Source: Phycisphaerae bacterium
Lineage (GTDB): Bacteria > Planctomycetota > Phycisphaerae > Tepidisphaerales > Tepidisphaeraceae
Reading direction: 5' to 3'
Assembly (NCBI GenBank): GCA_030448225.1
Contig: JAUJNJ010000007.1
Span: 1 to 64,000 of the forward strand
DNA: 64,000 nt
A model generated the notes under the pieces. The model did no database searches and was not told the origin of the DNA. It saw only the letters and a program-made list of their open reading frames with translations. A program made the position numbers and the translations under genes. Each line of letters starts with the position of its first letter. Within the stretch, counting starts at the first letter, position 1. Below are positions 56,620-64,000 of the stretch, piece after piece.

Positions 56620-58081
56620 ATGGAGGAGCGGCGCGCCTCATCCCCACTCCCCGAGCCCGACCCGACGGCCGGCCCCGCTCCCGCGCCGGCGAATCGCGCC
56701 GCCCGCCCGTCCCCTGCCGCCGCCGCGGACGACGACGGCACGCTCGCCGACGCGCCGACGCTGGCCGCCGGGGCCGGCAGGGCCGACACGTTCGCGGTGC
56801 CGGCGGCGGGGTACGAGCTCGGGCCGGTCAAGCTGATGAACGAGGTGGGCCGCGGCTCGATGGGGGTGGTGTTCATCGGGTATCACCGCCTGCTCGGGCG
56901 GAGCGTGGCGGTGAAGTTCCTGCGCTTCTCCGCCGCCGAGGCGGCGGTCGCCGCCGCACCGCCGCCCCAGGATGACAGCCCGTTCAGCCGCCGGCTGGCG
57001 AGCGACGAGCGCGAGCGCGGCCGGGCGGGGTGTGGGAGCCGCTTCTTCGGCGAGGCCCCGCCGCGGCGGCCGTGCGGCACCCGAACCTCGCCGAGGTCTA
57101 CCACGCCGACGTCGCGCCGGCAGCGCACGCCCTACATCGTGTTCGAACTCGTCGACGGGCCGACGCTCGGCCACCTGCTCGCCCACGCGGGGCGGCTGGA
57201 GGTGGCGCGGGCGCTGGCGGTGCTCTGCGACGTCGCCGGCGCTGGCCGCGCTGCACGACCACGGGATCGTGCACCGCGACGTCAAGCCGTCCAACGTGCT
57301 GGTCGACCGCGCGGGCCGGGTCGTGGTGACCGACTTCGGCCTGGCCGTGCGACAGGGCCCCGGCGCGCCGAGGCCGGTTCGACGGCAGGCACGCCGGCGT
57401 ACATGGGGCGCCCGAGACGTTCGGCGGCCGGGCGTCGGCGCGGAGCGACGTCTACGCGCTGGCCGTCCTCGCCTGCCAGATGCTCACCGGGCGACTGCCG
57501 TTCGAGGGGTCCTACGCCGACGTGCGGGACAGCACGAGTCGCGCCCGCTGCCGATCGACGACCTCCGCGCCGGCGCGGACGAGGCGCTGATCGAGGTGCT
57601 GGAGCGAGCCGGCCACAAGCAGGCCGTCTTCCGACACAAGAGCGGGCGCGAACTCGTCCGCGCGCAAGGCGCGCGCAGGTGCCGGCGATGGCGGCACGTG
57701 TGGCGGCGGCCCGGCCCGCCCTCGTACGCCTCGTCACCGCCGTAGCAGACGGCGGCGTCGGCAGCGAAGATGGCGGCCCCGGCAGCGCCGCTCGGCGCAG
57801 CGCGTCCGAACCCGCCCCGCCAACGCCCTCGCCGTCGACGACCCCCGCCGCCGGCGCCGCCGCCAGCCGCGGGTTGTCGCCGCAGTACACCGAGACGCTC
57901 GCCCGCACCGCCGCGCTGAAACGCGTCCGGTCCGCGTCGTCATCGACCGACGCTACCTCCCCGCAGCCGGGTCACGTCCCGGCGTCACCCGACGATGTGG
58001 ACGGAGCGGGCGACCCGCAACGCCCTCGTGCTCGCCCTGGTGCTGCTGGTGGCCATCATCCTGATGCTGTGGTTCAGTTGA
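56620..58081 (+). CDS. Transmembrane Ser/Thr protein kinase (frameshifted)
   Basis: After a roughly 60-residue Pro/Ala-rich N-terminus comes a kinase domain: [20 protein letters not shown] with AVKFLRF (glycine loop and Lys), [19 protein letters not shown] (catalytic loop), [12 protein letters not shown] (DFG) and, after shifts, ETFGGRA and [14 protein letters not shown]. The tail restores [20 protein letters not shown], a single C-terminal membrane helix, ending at TGA 58079-58081. About five shifts lie between 56950 and 57680. Its N-terminal location opposite the helix suggests a cytoplasmic kinase anchored at its C-terminus, unlike the usual PknB order. Confidence 0.82.
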
Positions 58082-58158
58082 GGCGGGAGGGCGAACCGAG
58101 CCCGTCGCGTTTCACTCGGGCGGGCGTCGCGAGGCGTGGGAGAAAACCGCCGGGCGCA

Positions 58159-58187
58159 CGAAAAAACCGCCGTAAGCTCCGGCGGTT
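58159..58187 (-). terminator. Rho-independent terminator after the tRNA gene
   Basis: On the minus strand an 8-bp stem, AACCGCCG with CGGCGGTT (58165-58172 and 58180-58187), with a seven-base loop, is followed by a run of T (58159-58166). It starts about eight bases after the 3' end of the tRNA, so it ends the tRNA transcript. Confidence 0.85.
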
Positions 58188-58194
58188 CTTCGAA

Positions 58195-58267
58195 TAGCAG
58201 CGACAGGACTCGAACCTGTGACCCGGGGCTTATGAATCCCCTGCTCTGCCAACTGAGCTACGCTGCC
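58195..58267 (-). tRNA. tRNA with CAT anticodon (elongator Met or Ile2 type)
   Basis: The 73-base cloverleaf has acceptor arms GGCAGCG and CGCTGCT (first pair G-U), D arm GCTC/GAGC, anticodon stem GGGG/CCCC with loop TTCATAA, and T arm ACAGG/CCTGT around TTCGAGT. The anticodon is CAT. The closing pair A31-G39 of the stem is a mismatch. The first pair is G-U rather than an unpaired C, so it is not an initiator tRNA. CCA is not encoded. Whether it is tRNA-Met or tRNA-Ile with a modified C34 cannot be told without identity analysis. Confidence 0.93.
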
Positions 58268-58352
58268 AACTCGGCGTGCAAGATATCAATCTTACGCCGG
58301 TTGGCAAGACAAGTTTGATCCAGCCGGGCCGGCGCGGCGAGATCGGGCGGGG

Positions 58353-60023
58353 TCAGCCGGCGACGCGGAAGACTTCTTCCAGGCTCGTCAGGCCGGACTT
58401 CACCTTTTCCATCCCGTCGCGCGGAGGCTCTTCATGCCGGCCTGCCGCGAGGTCGCGGAGTTCGAGCAGTCCCGCGCCCTGGCTCAGCCGCTCGGTGATC
58501 GCGTCGTCGGGCACGAGCAGTTCGTGCACGCCGATGCGGCCGGCGTAGCCGACGTTGTGGCACTGCGGGCAGCCGCGCGAGCGGTGGAGCGTCGGCAGCG
58601 GCATGCCCCACTTCTCCATGAGCTTGTGGTCGCTCGCGGTGGCCTCGCACGGCTCCTTGCACCCCGGGCACAGCCGGCGGACGAGCGCTGCGACAGCGCG
58701 CCCGCGACGGCGGGCGCCGGCGGCGTACGGCTCGGCGCCCATGTGCAGCAAGCGAGACACCGCCGACGGCGCGTCAGCGCCGCCAGCCCCGCCAGCACGA
58801 GCGCCCCCGACGCGGCCTCGATCGCTAACCGGACGCTGTCCGGGTCGGTCAGTGCCGACACCATCAGCACGTCCGGCCGCTGCCGCAGGATCGTGCGAAT
58901 CGCGGCGGTGGTGCCGGCGGCGGGGTCGATCTGAAGTTGCCGCACGCCCTCGAGCGCGGCGGCGACCGACGTCTCGACCGAGCAGATGTTCAATTCGGCG
59001 GCGTTCAACTCCCGCAGCGCCGAATAGAGAACCGTGTTCTTCCCCGAGCCCGCCGGTCCGGCGACGAGCACGAGGCCGCTCCGCAGCGCGAGCACGCCGC
59101 CACTGCTTGAGCATGTCGTAGCCGAACCCGAGCTTCTCCAGCCGCAGCACGCCCCGCTCCTCGCGGTCGACGCGGATCGTGACGGCTTCCCCGCCGAACG
59201 CCGGGATCGTCGAGACGGCCAGTTCGACCGCGCGGCGATCGATGCGGGCGCGGATCACGCCGTCCTGCGGCACGCGCCGCGCGGGGTCGAGCGCGGCGAG
59301 TTCCTTCAGGCGGGCGATCATCGGCTCGTGCATCGCCAGCGGCGGCCGCATCCGCTCGACGAGCCGGCCGTCGAGGCGGTAGCTGCGCGCGCGCGTCGCC
59401 CGCCGGCTCGACGTAGACGTCGCTGCGCCCTGCTTCACCGCGTGGTAGAGGCAGTAGTTGACGAGCTTCCCGACCGGCGAGCGGTGCCCGTCGGCGCGGG
59501 CGGCGTCGCCCGGCTCGAGCAGCGCGAAGGCGTCGGGGTCCACCTCCTGCGCGACGTCGTCGATGATGAAGACGCCGTCCTCGGGCATGTACGTCTGCAC
59601 GGTCGCGACGATGTCGCGGGCGACCAGCGCCACGACCTGCACCGACAGGCCGGTGACCCGCTCGATCTCCTCGCGCAGGAACAGGTCGGCCGGCTCGGCG
59701 ACGGCGACGGTCAGCACGCCCTCGACGAGGAACAGCGGCAGCACGCAATGTTTCTCGAGGAACGCCTTGGGCAGGACGGCGATCACCTTCGGGTCGGCGA
59801 TGCGCGGGCTGACCCGCGCGAACGGCAGGCCGTACGACTCGGCCAGCGCCTCGGCGACCTGCTCCTCGCTGCACTGGCGCAGCTCGACGAGGATCTCGCC
59901 GAGCAGCTTCTGGTGGCTGCAGCGGCGCTGCTCCTCGAGCGCGCGGTCGAGCTGCGCCGGCTGGAGGAAGCCCCGGCCGAGCAGGAGTTGTCCGAGAGGT
60001 TTTCGCCCGGCCGTGTTCGTCAT
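58353..60023 (-). CDS. GspE/PilB-like secretion ATPase lacking its catalytic motifs
   Basis: Residues 1-155 are a MshEN domain (KPLGQLLLGRGFLQPAQLDR, LGEILVELRQCSEEQVAEAL). The T2SSE domain follows with shifts near 59400, 59100 and 58700. In a clean stretch the Walker A reads VAGPAGSGKNTVLYSAL, with Asn where Thr/Ser is required. The Walker B region reads RPDVLMVSALTDPDSVRLAI, missing the GEIRD glutamate. The Asp box VEDPVE reads VETSVAA, and STLHTND reads AGLAALT. The tetracysteine tail is kept (LCPGCKEPC, GCPQCHNVGYAGRIGVHELL). It may be a non-hydrolysing partner of type IV pilus or type II secretion machinery. No pil/gsp gene adjoins it. Confidence 0.85.
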   Translation of the reverse strand: MTNTAGRKPLGQLLLGRGFLQPAQLDRALEEQRRCSHQKLLGEILVELRQCSEEQVAEALAESYGLPFARVSPRIADPKVIAVLPKAFLEKHCVLPLFLVEGVLTVAVAEPADLFLREEIERVTGLSVQVVALVARDIVATVQTYMPEDGVFIIDDVAQEVDPDAFALLEPGDAARADGHRSPVGKLVNYCLYHAVKQGAATSTSSRRATRARSYRLDGRLVERMRPPLAMHEPMIARLKELAALDPARRVPQDGVIRARIDRRAVELAVSTIPAFGGEAVTIRVDREERGVLRLEKLGFGYDMLKQWRRARAAERPRARRRTGGLGEEHGSLFGAAGVERRRIEHLLGRDVGRRRARGRAATSDRPRRRHHRRDSHDPAAAAGRADGVGTDRPGQRPVSDRGRVGGARAGGAGGADAPSAVSRLLHMGAEPYAAGARRRGRAVAALVRRLCPGCKEPCEATASDHKLMEKWGMPLPTLHRSRGCPQCHNVGYAGRIGVHELLVPDDAITERLSQGAGLLELRDLAAGRHEEPPRDGMEKVKSGLTSLEEVFRVAG

Positions 60024-60240
60024 AACAGGAGTCGCCGCCGTCGGATCCGCCGCCGCCGCCGCGCGTGCGGCGAGCGTCCTACAGTCTGATCGGGCCGGCC
60101 GCCGAGGGGTGTGAGGACGAATCGAAGAATATCTGCCGGCGGTCGGCCCGTATTATCGCACCGTGCGGACCGACGCGTCACGCGGGCGACGGGCGGGGAT
60201 CGTTTTGTTGAGCTTCAACAAGCACGGACACCGCGGGCGG

Positions 60241-60266
60241 TGTCCTCCTGAGCGACGCGAAGGATC
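60241..60266 (+). repeat. Half of the CATCCTGAGCGCAGCGAAGG palindrome; otherwise empty gap
   Basis: CTCCTGAGCGACGCGAAGGA resembles one arm of the element at 47154-47234. No facing arm was found. The gap 60024-60459 otherwise shows no gene or clear promoter, although CGCGGGAGATCCGTCCCCGCGG at 60291-60312 is a weak palindrome. Confidence 0.5.
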
Positions 60267-60459
60267 TCAGGTGGCCCGGGCGAGAACCGCGGGAGATCCG
60301 TCCCCGCGGTCGGGACGCGGGTGCGAAAGCCGCGAATGAACACGATCGCGAACCCGCGCACTTTCGTCCGAAGGTCGAACGGTCGAACGGTGAGCCCGGA
60401 AGCCGGGGACGCGGGCGGCCGATCCGATCAAGAGCGACCCGGCGGGAGGGACGGCGGCC

Positions 60460-60792
60460 CTAGTTCTTCAGCGCGCCGGCGAGGTCGGCGTGGAACTGGA
60501 AGTGCCGCGTGAGGCGGGTGAGTTCGAGCACCTTGCGGCAGTTGCCGTCGAGGTTGGCCAGCGAGAGGCGGCCGCCGGCGCCGTCGCACTTGCGGCGGAG
60601 GTAGAGCAGCGCCTCGAGGCCGGCGCTGTCGACGTACGGGCACTTCTCGAAGTCGACCACCGCGTTCATCGGCAGCGCCGACGCCAGGCGCTCGTCGGCG
60701 AGGGCGCGCAGCGCGGCGGCGTCGTCGCCGGCGAGGTCGCCGTCGAGGCTCAACACCCACGCGCCGTTGTACGCTTCGGATCGGATCGACAT
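60460..60792 (-). CDS. STAS-domain anti-sigma factor antagonist
   Basis: This 110-residue protein from the ATG at 60792 begins MSIRSEAYNGAWVLSLDGDL. The phosphorylatable serine is in VDSAGLEALLYLRRKCDGAG, and the fold ends LTRHFQFHADLAGALKN. Proteins like this bind anti-sigma kinases in partner-switching systems. No serine kinase or phosphatase of that kind is adjacent. It follows the HD-GYP gene by 52 bp on the same strand and ends the signalling operon. Confidence 0.88.
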   Translation of the reverse strand: MSIRSEAYNGAWVLSLDGDLAGDDAAALRALADERLASALPMNAVVDFEKCPYVDSAGLEALLYLRRKCDGAGGRLSLANLDGNCRKVLELTRLTRHFQFHADLAGALKN

Positions 60793-60844
60793 GGTTCGCC
60801 CCTGCTGTCCGGTCACGCCCCCGCCCCCGCACGCATCGTCACCG

Positions 60845-62584
60845 TCACGTCCGCAGCAGTTCCTGCAGGTCGCGGAGCCGCACGGACTTCTGCTGGTGTT
60901 CCCGGAGCAGCTCGCGCAGCTTCTCCGGCCCGAAGCGGAGGAACACCTCGGCGAGGCGCGGGTCGAACTGCGTGCCGGCGCACCGGCGGATCTCGGCCAT
61001 CGCCACCTCGAGCGGCAACCCCTTCCGGTACGTGCGGCTGCTCGTCATCGCGTCGAAGCAGTCGGCGAGGCAGATGATCCGGCCCATGAGCGGGATCGCC
61101 TCGCCCGACAGGCCCGAGGGGTACCCCTTGCCGTCGTAGCGCTCGTGGTGGTGGAGCACGCCGGGGATGATCCCCTGGATCTGCTTCACGTCCTGCAGGA
61201 TCCGCGCGCCGATCGCCGGGTGGCGCTTGATCTGCTCGAACTCCTCGGGCGTCAGCCGCCCCGCCTTCTGCAGCACGGCCTCGGGCACGCCGATCTTGCC
61301 GACGTCGTGTAGCAGCCCGGCCATGTAGATCTGCTCGACGTCGCGGTCGCCGAGGCCCGAGGCCTGGGCGAGGTGGCGGCTGATGAGCGCGACGCGCTCG
61401 CTGTGGCCGCACGTGTAGGCGTCCTTGGCGTCGACCGCGCTGGTGAGGCTGTGGAGCAGGCCCATCATCAGGCCGTGCACGTCCTCGAACAGGCGGGCGT
61501 TCTCGAGGTAGATCGCCGACTCGTTGGCGATGGAGTTCAGGAGCTTGCTGTCGACCGAGTCGAACTCGCCCGCGCCCTTGTCGAGCGCGAACAGGCACCC
61601 GAGCAGCTGCTCCTGGCGCTGGAGCGGGACGGCCAGCAACTGGCGGGCGTGGCCCGCGAGCCAGCCGAACCGCGCGTCGGCGGCGAGGTCGTGGACGAGC
61701 AGCGCGCCGTCGTGATTCGCGAGGGCGGCCATCAGGTCGTCGGCGAGGCACTCGACCTGTTCGGGCGACAGCGCGTGGTCGCCGCACAGTTCCGGCCCGG
61801 CCGCCTGCTGGAGCAGTTCGTCCTTGAGGCCGAAGCCCATCGCGCGCACGCCCATCACCTCCAGCACCTCCACGCACGCCTGGCGGAAGAAGTCGGGGGC
61901 GCGGCGGTTGACCTTCATGCCGCTGCTGATCTGGTAGATCAGGCTCAGCTCTTCGTACGAGTTGGCGAGCTGGTTCGACAGCGAGTCCTGCTCGCGCTCC
62001 ATGCCTTCGAGGCGCACCTGGTCGCGGAGCATGCCCGGCAGGAGCCGGCCCTGCGCGGCGAGGGTGGCGGCGGTGTGGGCCGGCAGGTGCCGGGCCTGCG
62101 CCAAGAGCCAACCGCCGTCGAGCCGGAGCCGGCCGGAGGCGCGGAGCGTGTCCTCGTCGAGCTCGAAAGTCTCGTCGCGGCCGACGAGCAGCAGCGTCCC
62201 GACCGTCTGCTTGCGTTCGACCCACGGCCACGCGCCGGCCACCAGCCCGGGGAGGCGGATCACGTCGTCGGGCGACGGCTGCGCGGCGGGACGGCCCGCG
62301 GCGGCGGCGGCGGAGGCCAAGTGCTGGCGGAGCAGCGGCAGCGCGAATCGGGCGAAGAGCGGGACCGCGTCCGGGTCGTGGAACGCGACCGTGCCGTCCG
62401 GCAGCGCCAGCGCCAGCATCAGCCCCCCCTCCCGCAGCCGGGCCGCCACGCACTCCAGCGCCGCGAGCGGGATCGGCAGCTCGCGCACCCGCTTCGCGTC
62501 GGCGCCGGGCGCGGCCGAATGCGGCGCGGCGATCGTCGCGGCGGCGGGTTGGGCAGTGGGGTTGTGCTTCGACAACAAATTCAT
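60845..62584 (-). CDS. GAF/HD-GYP c-di-GMP phosphodiesterase-like protein
   Basis: This is an intact 579-residue protein from the ATG at 62584. After an N-terminal region without clear motifs comes a GAF-like segment (residues about 215-365, ending LLNSIANESAIYLENARLFE). The HD-GYP domain has CGHSERVALI, AGLLHDVGKIGVPEAVLQKA and the HHHERYDGKGYP motif complete. Such enzymes cleave cyclic di-GMP. The receiver gene upstream overlaps its start by 4 bp, so translation is coupled. It therefore probably works with the response regulator. Confidence 0.92.
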   Translation of the reverse strand: MNLLSKHNPTAQPAAATIAAPHSAAPGADAKRVRELPIPLAALECVAARLREGGLMLALALPDGTVAFHDPDAVPLFARFALPLLRQHLASAAAAAGRPAAQPSPDDVIRLPGLVAGAWPWVERKQTVGTLLLVGRDETFELDEDTLRASGRLRLDGGWLLAQARHLPAHTAATLAAQGRLLPGMLRDQVRLEGMEREQDSLSNQLANSYEELSLIYQISSGMKVNRRAPDFFRQACVEVLEVMGVRAMGFGLKDELLQQAAGPELCGDHALSPEQVECLADDLMAALANHDGALLVHDLAADARFGWLAGHARQLLAVPLQRQEQLLGCLFALDKGAGEFDSVDSKLLNSIANESAIYLENARLFEDVHGLMMGLLHSLTSAVDAKDAYTCGHSERVALISRHLAQASGLGDRDVEQIYMAGLLHDVGKIGVPEAVLQKAGRLTPEEFEQIKRHPAIGARILQDVKQIQGIIPGVLHHHERYDGKGYPSGLSGEAIPLMGRIICLADCFDAMTSSRTYRKGLPLEVAMAEIRRCAGTQFDPRLAEVFLRFGPEKLRELLREHQQKSVRLRDLQELLRT

Positions 62585-62985
62585 GCCACGACCTTGGGGC
62601 GCGTCCCGGCGCCGATCACGTCCTCGACCGCCGACAACAGGTGGCGCGGGCTAAACGGCTTGCTGATCATCTGGAGGATGCCGCTCTGCTCCGTGTCCTG
62701 CGGCTCCAGGTGGTACCCGCGCGCCGTCAGCATGATCGCCGGGATCGGGCGGACCGACGCGTCCTGCTTCAGCTTCCGGCACAGCTCCAGCCCGGACAAC
62801 TGCGGCATGTGGTAGTCGGTGATCAGCAGGTCCGGCTGCTCCTGCACGGCCAGCTCCAGCGCCTCCTGGCCGTCGCGGGCGGTCAGCACGCGGTAGCCGG
62901 CGTTGCGCAGCTTCAGCGACACGACGTTGAGGATGTGCGACTCGTCGTCGGCGACCAGGATGGTTTTCTCGTGTCCGGCGTTCAT
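62581..62985 (-). CDS. Single-domain response regulator (CheY-like)
   Basis: This 134-residue protein from the ATG at 62985 reads KTILVADDESHILNVVSLKL (acidic pocket DD). The phosphoacceptor Asp is in LLITDYHMPQLSGLELC, the conserved Thr in IMLTARGY and the conserved Lys in ISKPFSPRHLL. There is no output domain. It overlaps the HD-GYP start by 4 bp (ATGA) and is 65 bp after the histidine kinase, so the kinase is its likely phosphodonor. The operon probably ties a phosphorelay to c-di-GMP turnover. Confidence 0.94.
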   Translation of the reverse strand: MNAGHEKTILVADDESHILNVVSLKLRNAGYRVLTARDGQEALELAVQEQPDLLITDYHMPQLSGLELCRKLKQDASVRPIPAIMLTARGYHLEPQDTEQSGILQMISKPFSPRHLLSAVEDVIGAGTRPKVVA

Positions 62986-63050
62986 CGTCTCGGCCTCGTT
63001 TCTCGCCCCGCACGCCGACGACGCGCCCGCGTCGTGCCGCGCGGCGGGCA

Positions 63051-64000
63051 CTACTCGCACAGGTCCAGTTCGAACCCGAAGCAACTCCCCTGCCCGACCA
63101 CGCTCTCGACGAACACGTGCCCGTGGTGCACCGTCTCGACGACGTGCTTGACGAGCGACAGGCCCAGGCCCGTGCCCTTCGCCATGTGGTTGTTCGCCTC
63201 GACCCTGTAGAACTTATCGAACACGAACGGGAGGTCCTTAGGCGGAATCCCGACCCCGGTGTCGACGACGCGGGCGACGACCTTCTTGCGCGCCTCGTCG
63301 ACGAGCGTCTCGACCGTGATCCGCCCGCCGGCCGGCGTGTACTTCACCGCGTTGCTCAGCAGGTTCAGCATCGCCTGGTAGAGCATGTCGCGGTCGCCGC
63401 GCGTCTGGTAGAGCACGGCCGTCAGCCGTTCGGACAGCGCGATCTCCTTGCCGGCGGCCTGCGGCGCGATCACCTCCAGGACGTCCTTGGCGATCACGGT
63501 CAGGCTGTGCGGCTGCCGGTCGACCTTCACCAGCCCCGACTCGATCCGCGAGATGCTGAGGATGTTGTCGATCAGCCGCCCGAGGCGGTTCGCCTCGTTT
63601 TGGATCACCTCGTAGAACTCGCGCTTGGTCTTCTCGTCGTCGGCCTCCCCGTCGACCAGCAGCTCGACGTACGCCTTGATGCTCGCCAGCGGCGTGCGCA
63701 GCTCGTGGCTGACGTTGGAGACGAAGTCGTTCTTCATCTCCGAGACTTCCTTCTCGTGCGTCACGTCGTGCATGACCGCGACCACGCCGGCCGCCGCCGG
63801 GTCGTCGCCGAGGCCGGGCATCGTCGAGAGCGTGATCTTCAGCGCGCGGTTGCCGCCCGGCGTCGCCACCTGGTGCTCGACGATCCGCCGGCCCGCGCGG
63901 CCGTTGGCCTGGCGGGTCTCGCGGATCAACTCGATCACGCGCGGGTCGCGGAGCAGCTCGTGCACCGGCGAGCGGTGGGCGCGGCGCAGGTCGAACTGGA
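63051..64000 (-). CDS. Sensor histidine kinase, C-terminal part
   Basis: The coding frame is open to the window edge, so the start lies beyond 64000. A PAS-like end (GVVAVMHDVTHEKEVSEMKN) leads to the H box (SNVSHELRTPLASIKAYVEL) and the N box (LYQAMLNLLSNAVKYTPAGG). G1 and G2 boxes follow (VVDTGVGIPPKDLPFVFDKF and MAKGTGLGLSLVKHVVE). This is a PhoR/WalK-type orthodox kinase. No transmembrane part is visible in this piece. It begins the operon with the receiver, HD-GYP and STAS genes. Confidence 0.93.
   Translation of the reverse strand, partial: QFDLRRAHRSPVHELLRDPRVIELIRETRQANGRAGRRIVEHQVATPGGNRALKITLSTMPGLGDDPAAAGVVAVMHDVTHEKEVSEMKNDFVSNVSHELRTPLASIKAYVELLVDGEADDEKTKREFYEVIQNEANRLGRLIDNILSISRIESGLVKVDRQPHSLTVIAKDVLEVIAPQAAGKEIALSERLTAVLYQTRGDRDMLYQAMLNLLSNAVKYTPAGGRITVETLVDEARKKVVARVVDTGVGIPPKDLPFVFDKFYRVEANNHMAKGTGLGLSLVKHVVETVHHGHVFVESVVGQGSCFGFELDLCE

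Noticed and set aside
58195..58267. Initiator tRNA-fMet
   Set aside because: The first acceptor pair is G-U, not the unpaired C1 typical of the initiator; it is an elongator-type CAT tRNA.

Overview
This window looks like chromosomal DNA of a high-GC planctomycete, most likely class Phycisphaerae (Tepidisphaerales-like). The evidence is a LEPR-XLL-type N-terminus on an exported protein (43.9 kb), a XylR-like LacI/AraC hybrid regulator beside a large FAD-dependent oxidoreductase and a hexuronate-type MFS transporter, DUF3467 and DUF4126 proteins, a transmembrane Ser/Thr kinase and strongly G/C-biased codon use. This is inference from gene content; no rRNA is present. About twenty genes are broken by single-base indels, mostly in G/C runs, while the next frame carries the conserved continuation. 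This looks like uncorrected sequencing error, so most of these genes are annotated as full-length, frameshifted CDSs. Intact genes such as bioF, cysC, the HldE-like enzyme, the M48 protease and HD-GYP lie among them.

Layout. 0-4.3 kb: start of rlmN (minus), a repeat cluster, an ECF-like sigma factor with a small partner, a strong terminator, then HU-bioF and a lipoprotein. 4.5-10.2 kb: cysE, a phosphohexomutase, a DUF4126 membrane protein and a TPR membrane protein of the TMTC type. 10.4-17.5 kb: ligA (carrying an extra palindromic element), an alpha/beta hydrolase, ndk, a receiver-like protein and a trypsin-like protease with TPRs. 17.9-25.5 kb: a sulfur-assimilation island on the minus strand (cysH, PHP phosphoesterase, a nuclease-fold protein, cysC, cysK, two small paralogues, a JAMM protease, a NucS-like nuclease and a damaged ThiF/MoeB E1). 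It runs into a repeat-mosaic region at 24.2-26.1 kb. 25.7-28.1 kb: YlbF, EVE, bPH2-like membrane protein and a small hydrophilic protein. 28.4-34.8 kb: glycan and cell-surface genes (two family-2 glycosyltransferases, an FkbM-type/sugar O-methyltransferase chain, a domain-swapped HldE-like enzyme). 35.2-43.6 kb: DUF3467, GlcD, M48 peptidase, glycogen phosphorylase and a hypothetical protein. 43.9-49.5 kb: an exported amidase with golvesin-like and dockerin-like parts, and SppA. 50-56.6 kb: a carbohydrate-use locus (GH16, XylR-like regulator, FAD oxidoreductase, MFS). 56.6-64 kb: Ser/Thr kinase, tRNA-Met(CAT), a GspE/PilB-like protein lacking its catalytic motifs, and a signalling operon (histidine kinase, receiver, HD-GYP, STAS).

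Many gaps hold inverted repeats of several unrelated sequence families. One such element also sits inside ligA. The observations most worth following are the repeat mosaic at 24.2-26.1 kb with its JAMM/E1/CysK/nuclease neighbourhood, the degenerate GspE-like ATPase, the element in ligA, the reversed domain order of the HldE-like enzyme and the altered cysteine spacing in CysH.
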